Positions 33,675 through 42,816 of a stretch of DNA of 64,000 nt are shown here, in pieces (the first letter of the stretch is position 1; each line of letters opens with the position of its first letter). The notes under the pieces were generated by a model that saw only the letters and a program-made list of their open reading frames with translations, was not told the origin of the DNA and ran no database searches. This DNA is from CAG-873 sp910578365 (GTDB lineage Bacteria > Bacteroidota > Bacteroidia > Bacteroidales > Muribaculaceae). The translations under genes and the position numbers were made by a program. The stretch covers positions 2,480,001 through 2,544,000 of the forward strand of contig OX620685.1 of NCBI GenBank assembly GCA_951635545.1, read 5' to 3'.

Positions 33675-34910
33675 ATGAAGAGTACATTTTCAGTAATCTA
33701 CTACCTCAAGCGTCAGGTAGTGAAAAAGGACGGGACAGTTCCCGTCATGGGACGCATCACGGTGGACGGCAGCCAGACACAGTTCAGCTGCAAACTGACT
33801 GTCGATCCGAAACTGTGGGACACCAAAGGTGGACGTGTCACGGGCAGAAGCACGGCGGCACTCGAAACGAACCGTATGCTTGACAAGATGCGGGTACGCA
33901 TCAACAGGCATTATCAGGAAATCATGGAGCGTGACAACTTCGTCACGGCGGAGAAGGTGAAGAACGCCTTTCTCGGACTGGAACACCGCTACCACACGCT
34001 GATGCAGGTGTTCCGCCAGCACAACGAGGACTACGAGAAGCAGGTGGAGGCAGGCATGAAAGCCAAAGGCACGCTGCTGAAGTACCGCACCGTTTACAAG
34101 CACATGCAAGAGTTCCTCGACATCCGCTACCATGTGAAGGACATCGCCCTAAAAGAGCTTACCCCGGCTTTCATCTCCGACTTCGAGATGTTCCTGCGCA
34201 CGGACAAGCACTGCTGCACCAATACCGTGTGGCTGTACGTCTGCCCGTTACGGACGATGGTATTCATCGCCATCAACAACGAGTGGCTGACGCGCGACCC
34301 GTTCCGCGAGTATGAAATCAAGAAGGAGGAAACAACACGCAGTTTCCTGACCAAAGATGAGATCCGCCTGCTGATGGAGGGGAAACTGAAAAACGCCAAA
34401 CAGGAATTGTACCGCGACCTCTACCTGTTCTGCGCCTTCACGGGGCTGTCGTTCGCGGATATGCGCAACCTTACGGAAGAGAATATCCGCACCTACTTCG
34501 ACGAACACGAGTGGATAAACATCAACCGCCAGAAAACGGGCGTGGTGTCCAACATCCGCCTGCTCGACATCGCCAACCGCATAATCGGCAAATACCGGGG
34601 ACTGTGCGGGGACGGCAGGATATTTCCCGTTCCGCATTATAACACGTGCCTTGCCGGTATCCGTGCCGTCGCCAAGCGTTGCGGCATCACCAAGCATATC
34701 ACGTGGCATCAGAGCCGCCACACGGCAGCCACGACGATATTCCTCTCCAACGGTGTTCCCATCGAAACGGTCAGCTCCATGCTCGGACACAAGAGCATAA
34801 AGACGACGCAGATTTACGCAAAGATAACCAAAGAGAAGCTCAATCAGGACATGGAGAACCTTGCCGCAAGATTGAACGGCGTCGAGGAATTTGCAGGTTG
34901 CACCATCTAA
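33675..34910 (+). CDS. IntDOT-like tyrosine recombinase (ICE integrase)
   Basis: 411 residues from ATG 33675; the earlier in-frame ATG gives a proline-rich non-homologous start. An arm-binding and SAM-like domain (1-200) precedes the catalytic domain. Catalytic features are K in INRQKTG, HQSRHTAATT (HxxR), LGHKSIKTTQIYAKI (H and nucleophile Tyr). At the usual first Arg position the text is TGLSFADM, that is Ser in place of Arg, as known for IntDOT. It integrates and excises the element using 7-bp staggered cuts in this family. Gene, length and active site look intact. Confidence 0.92.
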   Translation: MKSTFSVIYYLKRQVVKKDGTVPVMGRITVDGSQTQFSCKLTVDPKLWDTKGGRVTGRSTAALETNRMLDKMRVRINRHYQEIMERDNFVTAEKVKNAFLGLEHRYHTLMQVFRQHNEDYEKQVEAGMKAKGTLLKYRTVYKHMQEFLDIRYHVKDIALKELTPAFISDFEMFLRTDKHCCTNTVWLYVCPLRTMVFIAINNEWLTRDPFREYEIKKEETTRSFLTKDEIRLLMEGKLKNAKQELYRDLYLFCAFTGLSFADMRNLTEENIRTYFDEHEWININRQKTGVVSNIRLLDIANRIIGKYRGLCGDGRIFPVPHYNTCLAGIRAVAKRCGITKHITWHQSRHTAATTIFLSNGVPIETVSSMLGHKSIKTTQIYAKITKEKLNQDMENLAARLNGVEEFAGCTI

Positions 34911-34921
34911 AAAGAAAAGCC

Positions 34922-35284
34922 ATGAAACGTGACACAATCATCATCGAGGACAAGGCAGTCAGCGTAACCGGTAACGACGTGTGGATGACCGCCACCGAAA
35001 TAGCCGGATTGTTCCATACGACCGTCCCGGCAGTGAACGCCGCCATCAGAGCCGTCCGCAAGTCGGACGTGCTGAACGACTACGAGGTGTGCCGCTACAT
35101 GCAGCTTGAAAACGGGCTGCACGCGGACGTGTACGCCCTTGAAATCATCATCCCGGTCGCTTTCAGGGTGAATACCTACAACACCCACCTGTTCCGCACA
35201 TGGCTGGTGGGAAAGGCACTCTCACAAGAGAAACGGCAGACATACGTGATGTTCATACAGAACGGAAAAGCCGGGTATTGCTGA
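34922..35284 (+). CDS. RhuM-like small protein
   Basis: 120 residues from the ATG at 34922. The N-terminal part VWMTATEIAGLFHTTVPAVNAAIRAV reads as a helix-turn-helix, followed by HADVYALEIIIPVAFRVNTYNTHLFRTWLVGKAL, which resembles the core of RhuM-family proteins. It is encoded 11 bases after the integrase and probably in one transcript. The role in the ICE is unknown, possibly DNA binding. A strong bidirectional terminator follows. Confidence 0.7.
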   Translation: MKRDTIIIEDKAVSVTGNDVWMTATEIAGLFHTTVPAVNAAIRAVRKSDVLNDYEVCRYMQLENGLHADVYALEIIIPVAFRVNTYNTHLFRTWLVGKALSQEKRQTYVMFIQNGKAGYC

Positions 35285-35306
35285 TTGCACATACCCCATA
35301 AGACAA

Positions 35307-35349
35307 GTAAACGGGTAGCACCACAAAAGGTGTCACCCGTTTACTTTTT
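35307..35349. terminator. Bidirectional terminator
   Basis: GTAAACGGGT (35307-35316) and ACCCGTTTAC (35335-35344) form a 10-bp stem extended by CACC/GGTG inside, followed by TTTTT (35345-35349). On the minus strand A residues before the stem become T residues less clearly. It separates the convergent RhuM-like and HTH genes. Confidence 0.85.
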
Positions 35350-35361
35350 CATGAAACCGCC

Positions 35362-35667
35362 TCACTCCAGCGGCTTGCGGTAGTTCGCTTCCAGTACCCC
35401 GCGCAGCCCCGTTTCCGGGTAAAGCACCTTCCCTCCCAAAAGTATGAAGGGCAACACGCGGTTGTTGCGGTATTCCTGCAAGGTGCGCCGGCTCACACGG
35501 AGCAGTTCCGACACCTCGCCGTCCGTCAGGTAACGTTCCCCGTCCAGCGGAGGACGGTAGCTTTCCAGAAATGCGGACAGCCATTTCGAGCCTTTGCGCA
35601 TATCCTGCACCACAGAGGCTATCGGCTCGTCTTCCATCGTAAAAACATCGTTGTTCTCGTTCATCAT
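35362..35667 (-). CDS. HTH (excisionase-like) protein
   Basis: 101 residues from MMNENNDVF at 35667. The C-terminal half is a MerR/HTH_17-type domain (YLTDGEVSELLRVSRRTLQEYRNNRVLPF), as in small ICE excision and regulatory proteins. It follows another HTH gene on the same strand by 31 bases, so the two form a unit. It may direct excision or regulate the topB/tra genes, as the Xis2 group does in CTnDOT. Confidence 0.8.
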   Translation of the reverse strand: MMNENNDVFTMEDEPIASVVQDMRKGSKWLSAFLESYRPPLDGERYLTDGEVSELLRVSRRTLQEYRNNRVLPFILLGGKVLYPETGLRGVLEANYRKPLE

Positions 35668-35698
35668 AACTTCGGATTCAGTGGGTGAATAAATCAAA

Positions 35699-35998
35699 TC
35701 ATCTGCCGTGCGGATAGAGCGTGCCGACAAGCGGTATCAGCCGCTTCACCTCCTCTGGCTTGTAATAGAACCTGCGGTTTATCTGCGAGTAGCCGATAAG
35801 CCGCCTGTCACGCAGCGTCTGCAACGTGCGCGGGCTTATTCTCAACTGCCCGCAGACCTCCTCGCCCGTGAGCCATCTTTCCATGCGCCCCGTGTCGCTT
35901 TTGCGCCTCAGGGCGGCGACCTTCTCCGAGAGTGCGCCGAATGCCGCCACCATCATCTCGAAAGTCTTTTTCTCGATAGATACTATTTCCATATTCAT
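35699..35998 (-). CDS. HTH (excisionase-like) protein
   Basis: 99 residues from MNMEIVSIEKKTFEMM at 35998. The HTH domain is WLTGEEVCGQLRISPRTLQTLRDRRLIGYSQ, with a recognisable C-terminus RRFYYKPEEVKRLI. Such proteins are near-universal in Bacteroidales ICEs. A -7 box (TACCTTTG, minus, 36024-36017) lies 19 bases before the start. Confidence 0.85.
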   Translation of the reverse strand: MNMEIVSIEKKTFEMMVAAFGALSEKVAALRRKSDTGRMERWLTGEEVCGQLRISPRTLQTLRDRRLIGYSQINRRFYYKPEEVKRLIPLVGTLYPHGR

Positions 35999-36016
35999 GT
36001 CATTTAGAGTTTGCCG

Positions 36017-36024
36017 CAAAGGTA
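36017..36024 (-). promoter_or_regulatory. -7 box for the minus-strand HTH pair
   Basis: TACCTTTG on the minus strand. The plus-strand genes start at 36200, so 36025-36199 is a divergent control region; no equally good plus-strand box was found there. Confidence 0.5.
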
Positions 36025-36199
36025 ACGAAACGGCATACAAGACGTATCGTTTTCCGCTGAAAGGCTGCCTGTTGCGCCGTTTGACCGGGTTACGGAGCCA
36101 TCTTCCGCAAAAATCTTACGTGAGTCACGTAGTGAGTTGTTAAAGCCCCTTTTGTTTATTGCCGAATTTTGTCGCAGAAACAAAAAGAAAGGACTGAAC

Positions 36200-36562
36200 A
36201 TGAAAGTGATAACAATGGAAAGTTCCGCCTACAAGGAGATGATGGCGCAGATTGCGAACATCGCAGGGTACATCCGCGAGGCAAGGGACGAGAAGAAACG
36301 GAAGCGGGAAACCGAAGACAAGCTGCTTGACACGGCACAGGCGGCGAAGATGCTCAACGTGAGCAAGCGCACCATGCAGCGTATGCGCACCGACCACCGT
36401 ATCGAGTATGTGGTGGTACGCGGAAGCTGCCGCTACCGCCTTTCCGAGATACTGCGGCTATTGGAGGACAACACAGTAAGGAACGAGGAAGGGACAATAG
36501 ACACCCTGTTCCACAACCACACGCTGCGCACGGGCGGCAAACCAAAAGGAAGGAGGACATAG
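36200..36562 (+). CDS. HTH (excisionase-like) protein
   Basis: 120 residues from MKVITMESSAYKEMM at 36200; the frame is open further up but lacks homologous text. A charged coil (REARDEKKRKRETEDK) leads into the HTH LLDTAQAAKMLNVSKRTMQRMR. It stands 3 bases before the next HTH gene, with coupled translation likely. Confidence 0.8.
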   Translation: MKVITMESSAYKEMMAQIANIAGYIREARDEKKRKRETEDKLLDTAQAAKMLNVSKRTMQRMRTDHRIEYVVVRGSCRYRLSEILRLLEDNTVRNEEGTIDTLFHNHTLRTGGKPKGRRT

Positions 36563-36565
36563 GTC

Positions 36566-36916
36566 ATGGAACTGCTCACACGAAACAACTTCGAGGGCTG
36601 GATGCAGAAGCTGATGGAACGGCTCGACCGTCAGGACGAACTGCTGCTGGCGATGAAGGCTGAGGGGAAACAGCCCACTATCACGGAAAGCATCCGCCTT
36701 TTCGACAATCAGGATTTGTGCATGTTGCTCCAGATAAGCAAACGCACCCTCCAACGCTACCGCAGCGTAGGCGCATTGCCCTACAAGACGCTGGGCAAGA
36801 AGACCTATTACAGCGAGGAGGACGTGCTGACATTCCTTTCCAACCATATCAAGGACTTCAAAAAGGAAGATATAGCCTTCTACAAGGCTCGTATCCATAA
36901 TTTCTTTCATAAATAA
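36566..36916 (+). CDS. HTH (excisionase-like) protein
   Basis: 116 residues. An N-terminal helix (FEGWMQKLMERLDRQDELLLAMK) is followed by an HTH (DNQDLCMLLQISKRTLQRYRSVGALPYKTLG). The pair with the preceding gene mirrors the Xis2d/orf3 group of CTnDOT, whose products help excision and activate transfer genes. It is followed by DUF4099 and topB, which are in the same order as the CTnDOT excision operon. Confidence 0.8.
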   Translation: MELLTRNNFEGWMQKLMERLDRQDELLLAMKAEGKQPTITESIRLFDNQDLCMLLQISKRTLQRYRSVGALPYKTLGKKTYYSEEDVLTFLSNHIKDFKKEDIAFYKARIHNFFHK

Positions 36917-36936
36917 CCCATTAAAACATTTTTCAG

Positions 36937-38508
36937 ATGGCAAAGAAAAAAGACGAAAAGGACGTGCTGGTAGTCCGTGACGAGAAGACAGGCGAGATCA
37001 GCGTGGTAGCCGGGCTGAACGCGGACGGCACACCCAAGCGCACCCCCGCAAAAGCGGAGAACGCGCAGAGTTTCCTGCAATTCGACCGACATGGCGACGT
37101 GCTGGACAACTTCTTCAAGAACTTCTTCCGGCAGTGCAAGGAACCCAGCCGCTTCGGTTTCTACCGCATTGCGGCAGACCAAGCTGAAAATCTCTTAGAG
37201 GTGATGAAGCAACTGCTGAAAGACCCCGAAGCGAACAAGGAGCTGCTCGCCCCTCACAAGGTGGACACCTCCGACTATGAGAAGAAGGTGCAGGAAGAGA
37301 TGGCAGCACAACAGACAGAGAAACAAGAACCTCAAAAACAGGAGAACATGGAACAACGGAAAGAACAGCAACAGGACAAATCCGAACAGATGCAGGGCAA
37401 ACGTGGCTACCAGCCCATCGACGAGAGTAAAATCAACTGGCAGGAGCTGGAGGACAGATGGGGCGTAAAGCGGGACAACCTTGAAAAGTCCGGCGACCTT
37501 ACGAAGATGCTCAACTATGGCAAGTCCGACTTGGTAAAGGTCAAACCGACCTTCGGCGGCGAATCATTCGAGCTGGACGCCCGCCTCTCCTTCAAGAAGG
37601 ACGGTGAGGGAAACATCAGCCTCGTGCCGCACTTCATCCGCAAGGAGCAGAAGCTGGATGAGTACAAGGAACACAAATTCTCCGACAATGACCGGAAGAA
37701 CCTCCGCGAAACGGGCAATCTCGGTAGGGTCGTGGACATTGTGGACAGGGAAACGGGCGAGATCATCCCCTCCTACATCAGCATCGACCGCAAGACGAAT
37801 GAAATCACGGACATTCCGGCAAGCAGGGTGCGCATCCCGGAGCGCATCGGCAAGACGGAAATCACCACGCAGGAGCGGGACATGCTCCGCGCCGGACTGC
37901 CCGTACGCGACAAGCTCATCGAGCGCAACGACGGCAGAAAGTTCGTCACCACCCTGCAAGTGAACGTGGAGCAGCGCGGCGTGGAGTTCGTGCCGGGAAC
38001 CGGCAAGTCGCCCCGTACCGCACAGACACAGGAAACCAAAGGCGACACATCGAAAAGTCAGGCGCAGGGCGGGGAAAATGCCGCACAGACCAAGAAGGAG
38101 CAACGCCGCAACACGTGGACGAACGAGGACGGCAGCATCCGCCCCATCAGCAAATGGAGCGGCGTGAGCTTCACCGACCAGCAGAAAGCCGACTATGTGG
38201 CGGGTAAAGCCGTGAAGCTGGAGAACGTGACCGACAAGCAGGGCTTCCATGCCACGATGTATATCAAGTTCAACCCGGAGAAGGGACGCCCGTACCGCTA
38301 CGACACGAACCCTGACAATGCACAGCAGGTTGCTCCGTCCAACGAGAGCCGCACGCAGGTGGCGGTGAACAACGATGGCAAGACCAACGAGGCTACAAAG
38401 AATCTGAGAGAGCCGTTGCAGAAAGGTCAGACCAACCCGAAGGACGCCCGCCAGCAACAGCAGCAGGAGAAGCCGCAGAAGAAAACGGGCAAGGGCATGA
38501 AAATGTAA
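36937..38508 (+). CDS. DUF4099/DUF3945-type ICE protein
   Basis: 523 residues. The middle carries the DUF4099 and DUF3945 regions (ELEDRWGVKRDNLEKSGDLTKMLNYGKSDLVKV, GRVVDIVDRETGEIIPSYISIDR, DKLIERNDGRKFVTTLQVN). A Gln/Lys/Glu-rich linker (about 100-165) and a disordered basic tail surround them. These proteins precede topB in Bacteroidales ICEs, and their exact function is not known. The frame looks complete. Confidence 0.85.
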   Translation: MAKKKDEKDVLVVRDEKTGEISVVAGLNADGTPKRTPAKAENAQSFLQFDRHGDVLDNFFKNFFRQCKEPSRFGFYRIAADQAENLLEVMKQLLKDPEANKELLAPHKVDTSDYEKKVQEEMAAQQTEKQEPQKQENMEQRKEQQQDKSEQMQGKRGYQPIDESKINWQELEDRWGVKRDNLEKSGDLTKMLNYGKSDLVKVKPTFGGESFELDARLSFKKDGEGNISLVPHFIRKEQKLDEYKEHKFSDNDRKNLRETGNLGRVVDIVDRETGEIIPSYISIDRKTNEITDIPASRVRIPERIGKTEITTQERDMLRAGLPVRDKLIERNDGRKFVTTLQVNVEQRGVEFVPGTGKSPRTAQTQETKGDTSKSQAQGGENAAQTKKEQRRNTWTNEDGSIRPISKWSGVSFTDQQKADYVAGKAVKLENVTDKQGFHATMYIKFNPEKGRPYRYDTNPDNAQQVAPSNESRTQVAVNNDGKTNEATKNLREPLQKGQTNPKDARQQQQQEKPQKKTGKGMKM

Positions 38509-38568
38509 TCCCGTGTCCGCCACTGAATCCAAAATAAAATCCAAAGTATCAACAAAAAAGAAGAAGAC

Positions 38569-39167
38569 ATGAAGACAATCATTGCAGAAAAGCCCTCCGT
38601 GGCACGTGAAATCGCCCGCATCGTGGGCGCGACAAAGAGAGAGGAAGGATATTTCGAGGGAGGCGGTTATGCCGTGACATGGGCATTCGGACACCTCGTT
38701 CAGCTTGCCATGCCCGACGGCTACGGCGTGCGCGGATTTGTCCGTGACAACCTCCCGATTATTCCCGACACATTCACGCTCGTCCCCCGTCAGGTCAGGA
38801 CGGAGAAAGGTTACAAGCCCGACAGCGGCGTGGTGTCGCAGATAAAAGTCATCAAAAGACTGTTCGACACAAGCGAACATATCATCGTGGCGACCGATGC
38901 CGGACGCGAGGGAGAGCTTATCTTCCGCTACCTCTACCACTATACGGGTTGCACCACTCCTTTCGTGCGCCTGTGGATCAGCTCTCTCACCGACAAAGCT
39001 ATCCGCGAGGGACTGCGGAAACTCGAAGACGGCAGCAAATACGACAACCTCTACCTCGCCGCCAAAGCGCGGAGCGAATCCGACTGGCTCGTGGGCATCA
39101 ACGGCACACAGGCGTTATCCATCGCCGCCGGACACGGCACGTATTCCGTGGGGCGGGTGCAGACACC
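38569..39167 (+). pseudogene. topB: DNA topoisomerase III, 5' part (interrupted by ISAs1-family element)
   Basis: About 200 residues of TopB: MKTIIAEKPSVAREIARIVG (Toprim start), ATDAGREGELIFRYLYHY (Toprim DxD), up to SVGRVQTPT. The frame then reads a few bases of the IS and stops at 39195. The catalytic Tyr lies in the other part, so the fragment should be inactive. In CTnDOT this gene (exc) is part of the excision operon. Confidence 0.93.
39158..39167. repeat. Target-site duplication, left (ISAs1 family)
   Basis: TGCAGACACC, repeated at 40703-40712 directly after the right inverted repeat. The repeat lies within the topB codons for VQTP. Confidence 0.9.
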
Positions 39168-40702
39168 CACGGCTCTTTCATTTAAACTAAAATAAAAAGC
39201 ATGACTTCCCCTACCCGGTTCATTGTGAATCGGGCAATATTCTGTGTCTGTCTGTCAACGAGTTATTCTGGTGTCAAAATCTTATTTTTTTCATTTTTGG
39301 CTTAAAAATCGCATCAGCCGAGTAAAGCTCATTGAGATATGTCTCATCAGTTCGGCTATGCCTTTATTCTTATCCGATCGTTTTTTGCGAAGTCCTTTCC
39401 ATATTGAGAACACCGAGTAAACTATTCTCTGTATGGTGTCGAGGTTTCGGGCGGCTCTTGTCGACTTACGTTTTATATTGTCCTGCTGGAGATTGTAGTC
39501 CAGGCCCCAGTGCATGCTTTCTATCGACCAGTGGTTGCGCACGATGATTCCGAGCTTCGGAGTCTTCGTAGGCATACTGCTGACATACAGGCGTTTTTCC
39601 GAAGTGCGCATCCCTGTTGACTTTTTGACTGTAGATGATTCATACTCTATGATGGTCATGTTTCCGCCCCACTTCTCTTTGTCGGCGATAATGTCCAGTC
39701 CGTCATATACGCGGTAGGTTCTCGTCTCTATCCTGCCGTGGGCCAGTTCGGGACCTTCGGTGTAAGAATATACCGGTGTGTGTTCCACTAGCCTGTCCTC
39801 AATGCCGTATCGCAATGACGGCTGGTTGGCTTTGAGTTCTATCAGAAAGTCACCCCCTTTCTTTCTGATTTTCTCGACAATGTCCTTCTGCATAGACATG
39901 GCGTCGGCTGTGACAATCTTTCCTGCGACATCTATTTTATCAAGAAGTATCGGTACGGCCTTTATCTCGTTGCTCTTTTCCTGACAGGCTTCGGTGGCGA
40001 TTGTTATGCCGGTGCTGAACGAATAGGCAGAGACGATATCCGGGCTACGCCCGTTTTCCTGAACGGTGCCGCGCTCGGCTTTGCCGTCAATGCAGATTAT
40101 TTCAATGATGCGGCTGGCGCAGGTCAGTCTTTCAAGGAATATGTCTGCGAACTGCTGCATCCTGTCGGCCATATCCATATCGTTGATGCCGTTCTCCACA
40201 CGGCAAAGCGTGGCCTCAGATGGTACGCCGTTCCTCAACATGCCCATTTTGTGTAATTTGTTGAGGTTGTATCTGCCGAACTCCAATATCTCGGCTCGTC
40301 CGATGCATCCGGCCATACGTCCGAGTATCATCAGCATGATGATATCGTTGAGGCTGTGACGGAAATTGCCTTTGTCCAATCTACGGAAATCCGGCACGGA
40401 TGAGGCAAATGCTCGAAGCTCTTCCATGATACTGCGCCTTGTGTCAAATTTATTGTGTACTTTTGCGGTATGATCAGGCGCATAGGCGTCAGTCGAACAG
40501 ACTTGGTCAAGTGGCTTCATTTTTAGCGTAACTCTTTGATTATCACCTATAAAGTTACTAAAAATCTGTCACTTGACCAAATTTTTATTGTACTTATTCT
40601 CTTGAAAATCAGAGGTTAAAGTCTCTCTCCGTCCGTACTGCTCTCGCTATAAAACAACACATTTGTCGAGAATGAGACGAAATCTTAAATGAAAGAGCCG
40701 TG
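39168..40702 (-). mobile_element. ISAs1-family insertion sequence, 1535 bp
   Basis: Perfect 18-bp inverted repeats: CACGGCTCTTTCATTTAA at 39168-39185 and its complement at 40685-40702. They flank one transposase gene on the minus strand, with 10-bp target duplications outside. The insertion splits topB. The perfect repeats imply a recent event. Confidence 0.93.
39291..40520 (-). CDS. ISAs1-family transposase
   Basis: 409 residues. ISAs1 features are the N-terminal DUF4338-like helper (FRHSLNDIIMLMILGRMAGC), IDGKAERGTVQENG with the first catalytic Asp, VTADAMSMQKDIVEKIRKKG with the second, and the C-terminal RNHWSIESMHWGLDYNLQQD with the Glu. Complete and probably functional. Confidence 0.93.
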   Translation of the reverse strand: MKPLDQVCSTDAYAPDHTAKVHNKFDTRRSIMEELRAFASSVPDFRRLDKGNFRHSLNDIIMLMILGRMAGCIGRAEILEFGRYNLNKLHKMGMLRNGVPSEATLCRVENGINDMDMADRMQQFADIFLERLTCASRIIEIICIDGKAERGTVQENGRSPDIVSAYSFSTGITIATEACQEKSNEIKAVPILLDKIDVAGKIVTADAMSMQKDIVEKIRKKGGDFLIELKANQPSLRYGIEDRLVEHTPVYSYTEGPELAHGRIETRTYRVYDGLDIIADKEKWGGNMTIIEYESSTVKKSTGMRTSEKRLYVSSMPTKTPKLGIIVRNHWSIESMHWGLDYNLQQDNIKRKSTRAARNLDTIQRIVYSVFSIWKGLRKKRSDKNKGIAELMRHISMSFTRLMRFLSQK

Positions 40703-42201
40703 TGCAGACACCAACGTTGGCTATGGTATGTGAACGCTACTGGGAGAACCGCCGCTTTACGTCCGAAGCATTCTGGCAGCTCCATATCGCAACGGACGGT
40801 TGCGACGGCGAAGTCGTGAAATTCTCATCCTCCGAGAAATGGAAAGAGAAAGAACCGGCGATGGAACTATATAATAAGGTAAAGGCGGCAGGTTGCGCCA
40901 CTGTCACGAAAGCCGAGCGCAAGGAGAAGACGGAGGAAACTCCCTTGCTCTACGACCTGACCACGCTCCAGAAAGAAGCCAACGCCAAGCACGGCTTCAC
41001 GGCGGAACAGACGCTTGAAATCGCGCAGAAACTCTACGAAAAGAAGTTGATAACCTATCCGAGAACGGGAAGCCGCTACATCCCCGAAGACGTGTTTGCC
41101 GAAATTCCCAAACTGCTCGCTTTCATCGGCACACAGCCCGAATGGAAAGACAAGGTGCGGGCAAAAGCCGCCCCGACACGCCGCAGCGTGGACGACGGCA
41201 AGGTGACAGACCACCATGCCCTGCTCGTCACGGGTGAGAAACCGCTCTTCCTCTCCAAAGAGGACAATACCATCTATCAGATGATTGCCGGGCGCATGGT
41301 CGAGGCATTCTCTGAGAAATGCGTCAAGGATGTGACCACTGTCACGGCGGAATGTGCCGGAGTGGAGTTTACCGTAAAAGGCAGCGTCGTGAAGCAAACC
41401 GGATGGCGTGCCGTCTATGGCGAGGAAAAAGAGGAAATTACCATCCCCGGCTGGCAGGAAGGCGACACGCTGACACCGAAAGGCTCGTCCATTACCGAAG
41501 GAAAGACCAAACCCAAGCCGCTGCATACCGAAGCCACCCTGCTCTCGGCAATGGAAACGGCGGGCAAGGAAATTGAGGACGACGCACTGCGGCAGGCGAT
41601 GAAGGACTGTGGCATCGGTACTCCCGCCACACGCGCCTCCATCATCGAAACGCTTTTCAAGCGCGGTTACATGGAACGCTGCAAGAAGTCGCTTGTTCCC
41701 ACCGAAAAAGGACTTGCCCTCAATTCCGTCGTCAAGACGATGCGCATCGCCGATGTTGCCATGACGGGCGAATGGGAAAAGGAGCTGGCGCGTATCGAGC
41801 GCGGGGAACTGTCCGACGACACCTTCCGCAAGGAGATAGAGGCGTACACACGTGAGATAACCTCCGAACTGATCTCGTGCGACAAGCTCTTCGGCAGCCG
41901 TGACTCCGGCTGCGCGTGTCCCAAGTGTGGCACGGGCAGGATGCGGTTCTACGGCAAGGTGGTACGCTGCGACAACACGGAGTGCGGACTGCCCGTGTTC
42001 CGGCTGAAAGCGGGACGCACCCTGTCCGACGATGAAATCAAAGACCTGCTCACCGAAGGGCATACCAAGCTGCTCAAAGGGTTCAAGAGCAAACAGGGCA
42101 AGAGTTTCGATGCTGTTGTCGCCTTTGACGGGGAATATAACACGACTTTTGTGTTCCCGGAGGCTAAAAAGGACAAGAAATTTTCAGGACGGAAGAAATA
42201 G
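40703..42201 (+). pseudogene. topB: DNA topoisomerase III, 3' part
   Basis: Starts at the second copy of the duplication and continues QTPTLAMVCERYW. It contains the catalytic Tyr region LITYPRTGSRYIPED and a C-terminal zinc ribbon (CACPKCGTGRM … CDNTECGLPVFRLK). Removal of the IS and one 10-bp duplication would restore one open frame, so the damage is reversible by precise excision. An ATG within the fragment could allow a product without the Toprim domain, which would be inactive. Confidence 0.93.
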
Positions 42202-42204
42202 TAT

Positions 42205-42212
42205 TAACTTTG
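42205..42212 (+). promoter_or_regulatory. -7 box of the DUF1896-methylase unit
   Basis: TAACTTTG four bases after the topB stop. The predicted start near 42218 leaves a leader of about 146 bases before the ATG at 42364. Confidence 0.55.
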
Positions 42213-42280
42213 CCACTTGTTCAGAGTAATGAATTGTTCTTCGATACCGGATTACACTCATACTTTGGATTTAGTGGTGG

Positions 42281-42321
42281 CACTCGGAGGGATACCGAGT
42301 GCCTTTTTCTTCCTTTTTCCA
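42281..42321 (+). terminator. Leader terminator (possible attenuator)
   Basis: GCACTCGG (42281-42288) and CCGAGTGC (42296-42303) form a stem followed by CTTTTTCTTCCTTTTTCC. It lies within the leader between the promoter at 42205 and the DUF1896 ATG, 43 bases before the start codon. Confidence 0.65.
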
Positions 42322-42363
42322 ACCGATTATCCCGTTAATTATCAATCCGCTAAATCCAAAGTA

Positions 42364-42816
42364 ATGAACAACAAGAAGAAAAACGAGGGTCAGACCGACT
42401 TTTCCTATTACGGTCTGTACCTGCTGGACTATCTCCGCACGAACAAGTTTGAACAGGCTGACGACACCGCTTTCATACGGGAACGGGCCGACCGTGCCGC
42501 CGAAACGTATGAGAGGGCACGGCTTGAAGGCTATCCCGCCGATGGTGCGCAGGAACTGGCGATGGACACGCTGCTGCGCGGGCTGCATTATTCCCGTTAC
42601 GCCATCCTCCGCGAAGTCGTGGAAAACGAGTTTGCCGATGAAGTGCCGGAAGAGAAGCGTGAAGCCTTTGTCCTGAAACTGCTGCCGCTTGTCGGCAACG
42701 TGTTCTCCGTCTATGACCTCTCGGATGACAATTTCGCCCTGTCTTCCGATTACGACCTGCTCTACACGGAGCTGACGGGAGCAACCGTCCTTTACTTAGA
42801 CGAATATGGCGTTTAA
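42364..42816 (+). CDS. DUF1896 family protein
   Basis: 150 residues from the ATG at 42364. It has the conserved N-terminal FSYYGLYLLDYLRTNKFEQADD and the GLHYSRYAILREVVENEF block of DUF1896, a family found almost only in Bacteroidales ICEs just before the large methylase/helicase gene. Its function is unknown. It overlaps the methylase start by 11 bases. Confidence 0.85.
   Translation: MNNKKKNEGQTDFSYYGLYLLDYLRTNKFEQADDTAFIRERADRAAETYERARLEGYPADGAQELAMDTLLRGLHYSRYAILREVVENEFADEVPEEKREAFVLKLLPLVGNVFSVYDLSDDNFALSSDYDLLYTELTGATVLYLDEYGV

Noticed and set aside
34646..34921. Upstream extension of the RhuM-like frame inside the integrase gene
   Set aside because: The text overlaps integrase codons in another frame and is Arg/His-rich noise. 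ATG 34922 follows the integrase stop and gives clean homologous sequence.
36937..38508. CRISPR or other short repeat array
   Set aside because: Gln/Lys codon runs in the DUF4099 linker give weak periodicity only. No spaced direct repeats were seen here or elsewhere in the window.
37564..38940. 458-codon minus-strand open frame opposite DUF4099 and topB
   Set aside because: It spans two real plus-strand genes and their gap, and its text is antisense-like with no domain.
40867..42063. 398-codon minus-strand open frame opposite topB
   Set aside because: Antisense shadow of the topB 3' part, which has the catalytic Tyr and zinc ribbon in the plus frame.
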